From positions 62,001 through 126,000 of the forward strand of contig NZ_WLYS01000007.1 of the NCBI RefSeq assembly GCF_011316935.1: a DNA stretch of 64,000 bases, read 5' to 3'. Each line of letters begins with the position of its first letter. Positions within the stretch are counted from its first letter, which is position 1. Position numbers and translations under genes: made by a program. This DNA is from Sphingobacterium chungjuense (lineage in GTDB: Bacteria > Bacteroidota > Bacteroidia > Sphingobacteriales > Sphingobacteriaceae). The notes below the pieces were generated by a model. That model had not been told where the DNA came from, searched no databases, and saw only the letters and a program-made list of their open reading frames with translations. Below are positions 27,072 to 34,435 of the stretch, piece after piece.

Positions 27072-29723
27072 ATGAAATACGCATGCCTATCCTTATTATT
27101 ATTTCTTAATTTAAGCATCTGTCACTCACAAATATCTCTTAAAGGAATTATTACTAGCGAACGATCTCAAACAAGTATTTTTGGTGCCACAGCTCAACTC
27201 AAAGACGTCAACACGTTGAAAATCGTTTCCTATAGTAGTTCCAACGCAGATGGTTATTTCGAATTCAAAAGTATAAAACCTGGCAAATATAGATTGGAAA
27301 TAAACCACCTCACTTACCATCCATATGACGAAGAATTAAGTGTTTCCGAAGAGCCAAATACCATTAGCTTAACAATTACTTTGAGGGAATCGTCTAAATT
27401 ATTAGATGAAATAGTGCTCCAAAAAAGTGTGCCTTCATCCATGAGTGGCGACACCATTAGTTATAATTTAGGTTTGTTGACGACAGGAAACGAACAAAGA
27501 TTAAAAGACGTCATTAATAGACTGCCTGGGCTTGAAATTAATGACAATGGAAAGATAATGGCGCATGGAAAAGTGATCAACGATCTGATGGTAAACGGGA
27601 AAAAGATGTTTGGAGATAATCATCAGCTTGCGACCGAAAATATAAGTGCAGAAATGCTAGATGGTATTGATTTATTAAATAATCACGAAACATTCGCTGC
27701 CATCAAAGATATTGAAGGTAGTGATAAAACCGCACTTAACATTAAAATCAAAAAAGAGTATCTAGGCAAGATTACTGGCAATGTTGAAGCTTATGGTGCT
27801 TATCAAAACAGGTACAATACACACGCCAATCTGTTTCGCTTTCACAACAAATCAAACATCGCTGCAATAGTAGACCTCAACAATACGGGGGAACAACCCC
27901 TATCGTTACAGAACTACCTTGATATGAACAAAAGTATTAAGCAGGACATGAAAAACAATGATCTTTCGTTATCCAACGTCAGGAATACAAGAGATATTCC
28001 TGAGTTTTTGCTGCAAAATAATGAGGTCGCATCAAGGAATTCACAATTTGCATCATTTGATTTTATACACCAGCCAACGAATAAAGTGACGATTAACGGT
28101 TTTTCAATATTTAATTTTTCTAAAACAACTGAATCGGTATTATCCGAAAAAATTATTTTCACAGACAATTCGTCATTTCAAACTTTAGATCGGCAATCGA
28201 AACAGAATGGATTCTTCTTCAATCAGACGAAAGTAAATCTGGACTATAAATCCAATGATAAGAGCCTATTCAACTATACAATTGCTTACGATCCTAACAG
28301 GATTAAACAAGACCAATTCGTCGATAACGAATTACGTAATGAGACCACCTATTTTGATGAAAATAGAAATCAAAGAAACTACTCGTTTGGACATCAATTC
28401 AGCTATATTCTAAGACTAGATCGCACAAAATTACTTTCAGTTAATGCCTTTCAAGACATCAAAGATAATCGCGAAAATTTTGACTTAAGTAGCAATAGAG
28501 TTTTATTTAGAGGCGATGAAAATGATCTTTTTCAACAAAATCGTATCAAAAAGAATGAAGCAGGTTTTTTCGTAAAATACACCCAGAAACTAAACCAACA
28601 CATAGCACGAGTGAATACCGGCTTTGTGACGAATCGGCGATCTTTTGCGATCGAAAATTTACTGAATACCGAAGAAAAAACCACTACAAACTTAGGGCTG
28701 AGTTACGGATTTGTGGATGGAGCAATCTTAAAAAAAGAAGGTTTGATCCAATATCAAGCGAAAGCTGAATTCAGAAACTCCACCATAAGGTCTAGAAATG
28801 AAAATATTGATCAGCCTGTATTTCAGTTTTTGCCGGCAGCAGAATTAAAAATCGCATTCTCTCCTATTCATCATCTTTCCGTTGGATACAATAGAACATT
28901 TGACTTCGCACAAATCGAAAACTTAAATGAAGTATCATACATCAGGGATTTCAGAACCCTAATATCTCCCTCCAGCATTTATTATGATGAAATCTTCACT
29001 CAAAACAACTACTCCCTGAATTACCTTAACATAAACCTCTATGACGGAAGAGTGATGATGGGAAATATTTCCAGAACTTATGGTAATCAAGTACGGTCAA
29101 CAAATACCATCAATGAAATAAACTTTAATGATGTCAGTTTTATCTTATCACCCATGGACAAATCTTGGAGTGCAAATCTAAGTTTTGAACAACGCGTTAA
29201 ATTGCTCAAAAACAAAGTCAAGATCAACCTAAGCTATTTTAATACAGAAACTATTAGTTTCATCAATGCTATTCCTAATCAGAACGCTGGCAATATCTAT
29301 TCGATAAGACCTTCTTTCCAAAGCAATTTTGATCAGTCTTACATTAATTATGAATCGGGGGTCAAATATTCTTATCAAACTTTTAATTTTAACCTGTTTG
29401 ATACCAGAAATACAATACAAACGATCTCCCCGTTTCTTAATGTTAATGGTAGATGGGAATCTCAAAATATCCGATATTTCATCGAAAACATTTTCGAGAG
29501 TTATAAATCTAATGCAGTAACTCGCAATTTTTACAATTTAGGCGCCAAAATAATGTATGATAAAAAATCTACGAAGATTAAATACTGGATGCAAGGTGTC
29601 AACATACTGAATATCAACAACCCAGAAATCATTAAGATAGCTTCGAGCAACAATATTTTCTCAACAGATATCACCAGAAGATTAGCCGGATACACTGGAA
29701 TTGGAATGTCTTATGAGCTCTAG
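27072..29723 (+). CDS. TonB-receptor-like outer-membrane barrel with CarboxypepD_reg domain
   Basis: I start at the ATG at 27072, which opens the signal peptide (MKYACLSLLLFLNLSICHSQ); a TTG 12 bp upstream overlaps the GLPGLI stop. The 883-residue protein has a carboxypeptidase-regulatory-like beta domain (about 22-110), a plug-like segment (LKDVINRLPGLEINDNGKIM) and a long barrel resembling OMP_b-brl_3 proteins. No recognisable TonB box was found near the N-terminus, so energy coupling is uncertain. It could import a ligand or help export the small secreted protein. It ends 5 bp before the duplicated terminator. Confidence 0.85.
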   Translation: MKYACLSLLLFLNLSICHSQISLKGIITSERSQTSIFGATAQLKDVNTLKIVSYSSSNADGYFEFKSIKPGKYRLEINHLTYHPYDEELSVSEEPNTISLTITLRESSKLLDEIVLQKSVPSSMSGDTISYNLGLLTTGNEQRLKDVINRLPGLEINDNGKIMAHGKVINDLMVNGKKMFGDNHQLATENISAEMLDGIDLLNNHETFAAIKDIEGSDKTALNIKIKKEYLGKITGNVEAYGAYQNRYNTHANLFRFHNKSNIAAIVDLNNTGEQPLSLQNYLDMNKSIKQDMKNNDLSLSNVRNTRDIPEFLLQNNEVASRNSQFASFDFIHQPTNKVTINGFSIFNFSKTTESVLSEKIIFTDNSSFQTLDRQSKQNGFFFNQTKVNLDYKSNDKSLFNYTIAYDPNRIKQDQFVDNELRNETTYFDENRNQRNYSFGHQFSYILRLDRTKLLSVNAFQDIKDNRENFDLSSNRVLFRGDENDLFQQNRIKKNEAGFFVKYTQKLNQHIARVNTGFVTNRRSFAIENLLNTEEKTTTNLGLSYGFVDGAILKKEGLIQYQAKAEFRNSTIRSRNENIDQPVFQFLPAAELKIAFSPIHHLSVGYNRTFDFAQIENLNEVSYIRDFRTLISPSSIYYDEIFTQNNYSLNYLNINLYDGRVMMGNISRTYGNQVRSTNTINEINFNDVSFILSPMDKSWSANLSFEQRVKLLKNKVKINLSYFNTETISFINAIPNQNAGNIYSIRPSFQSNFDQSYINYESGVKYSYQTFNFNLFDTRNTIQTISPFLNVNGRWESQNIRYFIENIFESYKSNAVTRNFYNLGAKIMYDKKSTKIKYWMQGVNILNINNPEIIKIASSNNIFSTDITRRLAGYTGIGMSYEL

Positions 29724-29728
29724 AAAAC

Positions 29729-29758
29729 AAGAGAAGCGGCCTATCGGCCGCTTCTCTT
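29729..29758. terminator. terminator, right copy of the duplicated module
   Basis: Same 13-bp stem and TATC loop as at 25579-25608. It serves the barrel gene from one side and carbonic anhydrase from the other. Confidence 0.93.
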
Positions 29759-29884
29759 GTGTCCTATGATTCCAAACTGCTATTGATAAGCAAATACGTT
29801 ATCCAAATCATGATTAGAATCAAATGTGCAGTGCTGGTCAACCAATTCACCTGTTCCGATATTGATAACCATACCGTGCACCGC
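29731..29884. repeat. 154-bp direct repeat, right copy
   Basis: Matches 25581-25734 with four substitutions. It is continuous with the intact carbonic anhydrase gene, so this copy is the complete one and the left copy is the fragment. Confidence 0.95.
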
Positions 29885-30427
29885 TAAGTCTTGTCCATTT
29901 TTCCATGCGTTTTGCACGATCGAAGTAGTACATAAGTTAAAAACTTGCTCTTTTACATTCAGCTCTACCAGACGATCCACGCGTTCTTCCTCATCTTTAA
30001 TAGCGTCGATATCTTTCGCGTGCAAGCGGTATACATCTTTGATATGACACAACCAGTTGTCGATAATTCCGAATTGCTTACGGCTTAATGAAGCAGCTAC
30101 GCCACCACAGCCATAGTGTCCAGCTACGATGATGTGTTTAATCTTCAATACATTCACAGCATAGTCTAACACGGAAAGCATGCTCATATCTGAGTGTACA
30201 CACATGTTAGCAATGTTGCGATGTACAAATACTTCACCCGGTTTGCGGCCGGTAATTTCGTTCGCAGGCACGCGGCTATCGGCACAACCAATCCAAAGAA
30301 TTTCTGGACTTTGGCCTTTAGCCAATTGTTGGAATCTACCCGTTTCATCTTTGCTGACAAAATCTACCCAGCCTTTATTTCCTTCTATAATTTCGTTGAA
30401 GCTTTTCTCTAAAGCTTGATTTCCCAT
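29780..30427 (-). CDS. can: beta-class carbonic anhydrase
   Basis: The 215-residue enzyme interconverts CO2 and bicarbonate. Zinc ligands C48, H104 and C107 are visible in WIGCADSRVP and VAGHYGCGGV, along with the D50-R52 pair that gates the active site. Length and motifs match the Can/beta type with an intact C-terminus (DLDNVFAYQ). Its last 35 codons and terminator are duplicated 4 kb away at 25581-25734, on the far side of the inserted segment. It is a single gene, divergent from the nucleotidyltransferase gene. Confidence 0.95.
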   Translation of the reverse strand: MGNQALEKSFNEIIEGNKGWVDFVSKDETGRFQQLAKGQSPEILWIGCADSRVPANEITGRKPGEVFVHRNIANMCVHSDMSMLSVLDYAVNVLKIKHIIVAGHYGCGGVAASLSRKQFGIIDNWLCHIKDVYRLHAKDIDAIKDEEERVDRLVELNVKEQVFNLCTTSIVQNAWKNGQDLAVHGMVINIGTGELVDQHCTFDSNHDLDNVFAYQ

Positions 30428-30592
30428 AATATTTGATTTTATTGATATCTATATTTTATGTTGATTACCTCATCTCGCTTCACGAGACAGATTCCACCGT
30501 CTCTCCGCAGCACATTATCTAGCAAAATTGTCGCCAAAGATGGCGTAAGTAAAAAACCAGATGACTGTCTTAAACAAAATTAACAAAATTTA

Positions 30593-30620
30593 TATCCCAC
30601 GGGATAATGTTTTATCTTTG
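30593..30620 (+). promoter_or_regulatory. promoter and palindrome upstream of the nucleotidyltransferase
   Basis: TATCTTTG at 30613-30620 fits TAnnTTTG. Just upstream, TATCCC-AC-GGGATA (30593-30606) is an inverted repeat with 6-base arms where the -33 region would be, suggesting a regulator site. Confidence 0.45.
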
Positions 30621-30666
30621 GCACTTCACTTGAAGGTGATGATATCAAAATAAATTGAAGTACCTC

Positions 30667-31581
30667 ATGAACAAACCTACACTAGTAGTACTTGCAGCAG
30701 GAATGGCTAGCCGATACGGATCGCTAAAACAGGTCGACGGCTTTGGACCGCACAAAGAAACGATCATAGATTATTCTATTTATGATGCCATTCGAGCAGG
30801 TTTTGGAAAAGTTGTATTTGTGATCCGCGAGGAGTTCGAAGAAGTAATGCGCAATACATTCGATGAAAAATTGCACGGCAAAATCGAAGTGGCTTATGCA
30901 TTTCAGAACTTTGATCTTCGTCGTTTTGGGATTGATCGCGATATTGAACGGGCGAAACCTTGGGGTACGGCGCACGCGGTGATGTCGGCCAAGGATCAAG
31001 TGCAAGAAAACTTCTGTGTAATTAATGCAGATGACTTTTATGGCTTTGATGCATTTGATAAAATGGCTCAATTCCTTACCAAGGATGTTTCGGACAGCAA
31101 TATGGCCTTGATGGGTTTCCAACTAGGCAACACGATGTCTGATTACGGCTACGTTTCACGTGGTGTATGTGAAGTGGATGCCGAAGGCAATATGCAGTCG
31201 GTCACCGAGCGCACTAATATTTTTTATGTGAAGGGCGAAGATGGCTCGACCAAGATTGTATTCGAAGAAGCAGGTGTACAGCATGAGCTCCCTTTTGATA
31301 CACGTGTATCGATGAATTTCTGGGGTTTCACACCACATATCTTCACCGTACTTCAGGACTTATTCCCTGATTTTGTCGCTCAAAATGCAGACAATCCAAA
31401 AGCAGAGTTTTTTATCCCGACGATCCCAGATTATATGGTAAAAAACAATCAGGCCGATTTTAAAGTCATTCCAACCTCTTCCAAATGGTTTGGCGTAACG
31501 TACAAAGAAGATAAGCCGATCGTACAGGAAAGCATTTCTGAATTAATCAAAAACGGCACTTATCCTGCTAAGTTATTCTAA
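30667..31581 (+). CDS. sugar-phosphate nucleotidyltransferase-like protein
   Basis: The 304-residue protein starts at the ATG at 30667 (MNKPTLVVLAAGMASRYGS); a TTG 12 bp upstream is in frame but unlikely. The glycine-rich nucleotide-binding loop LAAGMASRYGSLKQ and the metal-binding FCVINADDFYG identify the NTP_transferase fold. The substrate is unknown: it is shorter than GlmU and the residues after the loop do not match RmlA or GalU clearly. Its stop lies 5 bp from that of the convergent rarA, with no terminator visible between them. Confidence 0.82.
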   Translation: MNKPTLVVLAAGMASRYGSLKQVDGFGPHKETIIDYSIYDAIRAGFGKVVFVIREEFEEVMRNTFDEKLHGKIEVAYAFQNFDLRRFGIDRDIERAKPWGTAHAVMSAKDQVQENFCVINADDFYGFDAFDKMAQFLTKDVSDSNMALMGFQLGNTMSDYGYVSRGVCEVDAEGNMQSVTERTNIFYVKGEDGSTKIVFEEAGVQHELPFDTRVSMNFWGFTPHIFTVLQDLFPDFVAQNADNPKAEFFIPTIPDYMVKNNQADFKVIPTSSKWFGVTYKEDKPIVQESISELIKNGTYPAKLF

Positions 31582-31586
31582 TCGGA

Positions 31587-32867
31587 TTAGTACTTATATT
31601 TACTTTTCCACTTTTCGCGTAGCGAATGCCTTACTTTATCCTCGGCCGCATTGTGGCCGGGGTCATATAGTTTGGTTCCCGACAACTCATTTGGCATAAA
31701 TTCCTGATCTACAAAATTGCCCGGGAATGCGTGCGCATACTGGTATTCTGTTCCATAATCCAGCTCTTTCATCAATTTAGTGGGTGCATTGCGCAAATGC
31801 AAGGGTACCGATAAATCGCCCGTACGTTTTACTAAGGCTTGCGCCTGATTAATCGCTTCGTACGAGGCATTGCTCTTCGCAGAACTCGCCAGATAGGTGA
31901 CGGTTTGGGACAAAATGATTCTCGACTCCGGCCAGCCAATCACATTGACGGCTTGAAAACAATTATTGGCCAACAACAAGGCATTCGGATTGGCATTGCC
32001 AATATCTTCCGAGGCCAATATCAGCAAGCGCCGAGCAATAAATTTAGGATCTTCGCCTCCGGCAATCATTCGCGCGAGCCAATACACCGCTGCATTGGGA
32101 TCGCTCCCGCGAATCGATTTGATAAAAGCAGAAATAATATCGTAGTGCTGCTCGCCCGTTTTATCATAGCGCGCCATATTCTGCTGCACTTGCTTCAACA
32201 CAAAATCATTGTCAATGACCGCCTTTTGCTGATACGCTGCCTGTGCGACGAGTTCCAACACATTGAGCAATCTCCGTGCATCTCCACCCGACAAACGAAG
32301 TAGCGCTTCATATTCTTTGATCTCCAACTGTTGCTCACGCAATGTCTCATCTTTATCCAGCGCGTGCTGAATAATAGACACCAGCTGCTCCTCCGAAAGG
32401 GATTCTAGAACATACACCTGACAGCGAGATAAGAGTGCGCTGATGACTTCAAAAGAAGGATTTTCGGTAGTAGCGCCAATCAAGGTGACCAAACCTTTCT
32501 CTACAGCCCCGAGCAGAGAATCTTGCTGAGATTTGGAGAAACGGTGGATCTCATCGATAAATAAGATCGGCTGCTCTTGATTGAATTCAAAAAGTTGACG
32601 TGCTTTCTCGATTACTTCGCGCACTTCCTTGACCCCAGATTGGATGGCACTCAGACTGAAAAATGGTCGGTCAATTTCTTTGGCAAACAATAGCGCTAAA
32701 GTAGTTTTGCCCACGCCCGGAGGCCCCCACAAAATCATGGAAGGGATATTTTTTTGCTGAATTGCATTGTATAACACTGCGCCCTCGCCTACAATGTGAC
32801 TTTGCCCGATGTAGTCTGAAAGGTTTTTGGGCCGCATTCGCTCTGCTAAAGGTATCTTCGTTGCCAT
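31587..32867 (-). CDS. rarA: replication-associated recombination protein A (RarA/MgsA AAA+ ATPase)
   Basis: The 426-residue ATPase has Walker A GPPGVGKTT, Walker B LFIDEIHRFSKSQQD, sensor segment IGATTENPSFE, and the C-terminal MgsA domain with GSDPNAAVYWLARMIAGGEDP. The N-terminus LAERMRPKNLSDYIGQSHI is also typical. RarA acts at stalled replication forks with SSB and recombination proteins. It is a single gene convergent with the nucleotidyltransferase and divergent from the TPR-protein gene. Confidence 0.94.
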   Translation of the reverse strand: MATKIPLAERMRPKNLSDYIGQSHIVGEGAVLYNAIQQKNIPSMILWGPPGVGKTTLALLFAKEIDRPFFSLSAIQSGVKEVREVIEKARQLFEFNQEQPILFIDEIHRFSKSQQDSLLGAVEKGLVTLIGATTENPSFEVISALLSRCQVYVLESLSEEQLVSIIQHALDKDETLREQQLEIKEYEALLRLSGGDARRLLNVLELVAQAAYQQKAVIDNDFVLKQVQQNMARYDKTGEQHYDIISAFIKSIRGSDPNAAVYWLARMIAGGEDPKFIARRLLILASEDIGNANPNALLLANNCFQAVNVIGWPESRIILSQTVTYLASSAKSNASYEAINQAQALVKRTGDLSVPLHLRNAPTKLMKELDYGTEYQYAHAFPGNFVDQEFMPNELSGTKLYDPGHNAAEDKVRHSLREKWKSKYKY

Positions 32868-32995
32868 CTGCTCTTCCTGTATTTCTAATCTTACTTATGC
32901 CTGCCAAGTTAACAGATTTCATCCGGATTCCGTTTTCTGTTTCTCGCGAAAAGAACATTAACTTACTCAATACTTTTGTATCTTAGCTTAGAACG

Positions 32996-34081
32996 ATGAA
33001 GTACATACAGAAGATATTTGTCACATTAGGTTCGCTTGGCATCCTGTGCGGCGCACAAGCTCAATCGGCAAAAACGGCAGTAGAATCAAATACAAAGTAC
33101 AACCGCGCATTTGATGGAATCGGACCGAAGGTTTATTTTCTACCTCCGCCTCGCACAGAAAATGAGATTTTAATCGACGATTACGCCGACAAAAGGCCTT
33201 TTCAAGACTCGATCGCGCGCGCTATGCAATTTCAGGACTTGCTGACCGAGTTTCGTTTTACCAGCAAAAGATATCTAGTACAGCAGTACTATCAGCAGCT
33301 TCCAGCTACCAGCGAAGAGTGGAACAAAGCCATCAATCAAGAAACTTCGTTGGGCAATACCGCTTTTGCTGCGGCATTGATGAATGAATATGCTTGGATA
33401 TCTCTCAATAATGGGCATCTTCCGCAGACCACTGGTTTGCTTATTGGTGCAGTAGATCTGGAAAATGGAAGTTTCTTAGAAGATGACTTTACAGCCTTGC
33501 AACGCAACTTAGCAGATGTATACCTATACAATCACAATTACCGCGAAGCAGCCGCTTTGCAAGAACGCTTATTGGCGAAGTTGGGTAGAAACAGTTCGAT
33601 AGTGGAGCAAGCACATGCCTATACCAGAATCGCTTTGGTACAAGCGTATCTTAAAGATTATAAATTGGCCGAAAACTCGATCATTCGCAAGGCGATTCCT
33701 TTGTACAATCGTGCCAAAGATCGGCAAAGTAAAGTGCTGGCTTGGCAGCTACTCGCTTCCATCTACCAGATGCACGACAAACATACAGAAGCACAGTGGT
33801 TCTTGATTCAGGCGCGTGATTTAGCCGCTGCTAGCAACTTCCGCCGGGAGTTGGGAACGATCGAATATATGCTCGCTTCGTCAAAGCTCGCACAGAAAAA
33901 TTACAAAGTCGCGTTAGTGGAGTTTGCTAGAGCGGAGGAACTGGCCGTGGAAGAAAAGGATCCGATGCTCCAGTTGGCGATACATGACAGAAAAGGGGAA
34001 GCACATCTTGCCTTATCACAGTTCAAAGAAGCTAAAGAGGAGTTGACGCAATACTGGAAATTGCGCGAAGAACTTTTTTAG
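32996..34081 (+). CDS. secreted tetratricopeptide-repeat protein
   Basis: The 361-residue protein has a signal peptide ending near GAQAQS and helical repeats of TPR spacing across about 120-355, for example YREAAALQERLLAKLG, YKLAENSIIRKAIPLYNRAK and FKEAKEELTQYWKL. These repeats normally mediate protein binding in the periplasm or at the outer membrane. No catalytic or regulatory domain is attached. Its partner is unknown and the adjacent genes give no clue. Confidence 0.72.
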   Translation: MKYIQKIFVTLGSLGILCGAQAQSAKTAVESNTKYNRAFDGIGPKVYFLPPPRTENEILIDDYADKRPFQDSIARAMQFQDLLTEFRFTSKRYLVQQYYQQLPATSEEWNKAINQETSLGNTAFAAALMNEYAWISLNNGHLPQTTGLLIGAVDLENGSFLEDDFTALQRNLADVYLYNHNYREAAALQERLLAKLGRNSSIVEQAHAYTRIALVQAYLKDYKLAENSIIRKAIPLYNRAKDRQSKVLAWQLLASIYQMHDKHTEAQWFLIQARDLAAASNFRRELGTIEYMLASSKLAQKNYKVALVEFARAEELAVEEKDPMLQLAIHDRKGEAHLALSQFKEAKEELTQYWKLREELF

Positions 34082-34099
34082 TTTGGGTTCCCTTCGTAG

Positions 34100-34355
34100 C
34101 TGCTTCGGGGGCTGTCGTACCCCTGCGCGATGACGTATTTTAGATATAATTCACAGTTATTGTTCTGCGCAAAAACAACATTTCTCGTCTTGACGAAGCC
34201 GAGGAAAGAAGGCTGTCGTAATCTGAAAAACCGCGTTATTGCGAAGCCGAGGAACGAAAATGTGGCAATCTCACGGTTTCAACAATAATAACTCCCTAAA
34301 CCCAGAAGAAATAGATCGCCGCGTCGTACCTCCTCGCGATGACGGAATGGAGGCT
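34100..34355. repeat. intergenic dispersed-repeat region
   Basis: The gap 34082-34435 holds no gene. It contains two related pairs of short direct repeats. One pair is CGAAGCCGAGGAA-type units at 34191-34226 and 34239-34273, each ending near a GTCGTAATCT/GTGGCAATCT segment. The other is GTCGTACC...CGCGATGACG at 34114-34135 and 34323-34344 (22 bp, three differences). The vocabulary (TTGCGAAGCCGAGGAACGAA, GGCAATCTCA, CGATGACGG) resembles intergenic dispersed repeats seen across many bacterial genomes. Confidence 0.65.
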
Positions 34356-34370
34356 TCGGTACCAAACAAA

Positions 34371-34401
34371 AAATGGTAGCGAAACATTTCCGCTACCATT
34401 T
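34371..34401 (-). terminator. terminator of the tail-specific protease gene
   Basis: AAATGGTAGCG / CGCTACCATTT with a 9-base loop lies 35 bp past the protease stop. On the minus strand it is followed by a T-run. Confidence 0.8.
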
Positions 34402-34435
34402 TCACCTATCTAAACGTCCCTTTCAGGATCCACGA

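Larger units (their letters stand above)
25735..29730. other. AT-rich inserted segment between direct repeats
   Basis: This segment of about 4 kb lies between the two 154-bp repeats and carries three genes, all on the plus strand. It is visibly richer in A and T than its surroundings: the 60-base block at 28141 has 19 G+C, the block at 24901 has 30. It carries no transposase, integrase or terminal inverted repeat that I can see. The arrangement suggests insertion by recombination at the carbonic anhydrase locus, or a duplication that captured the genes. Bases 25741-25884 are AT-rich and presumably hold the promoter. Confidence 0.75.
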
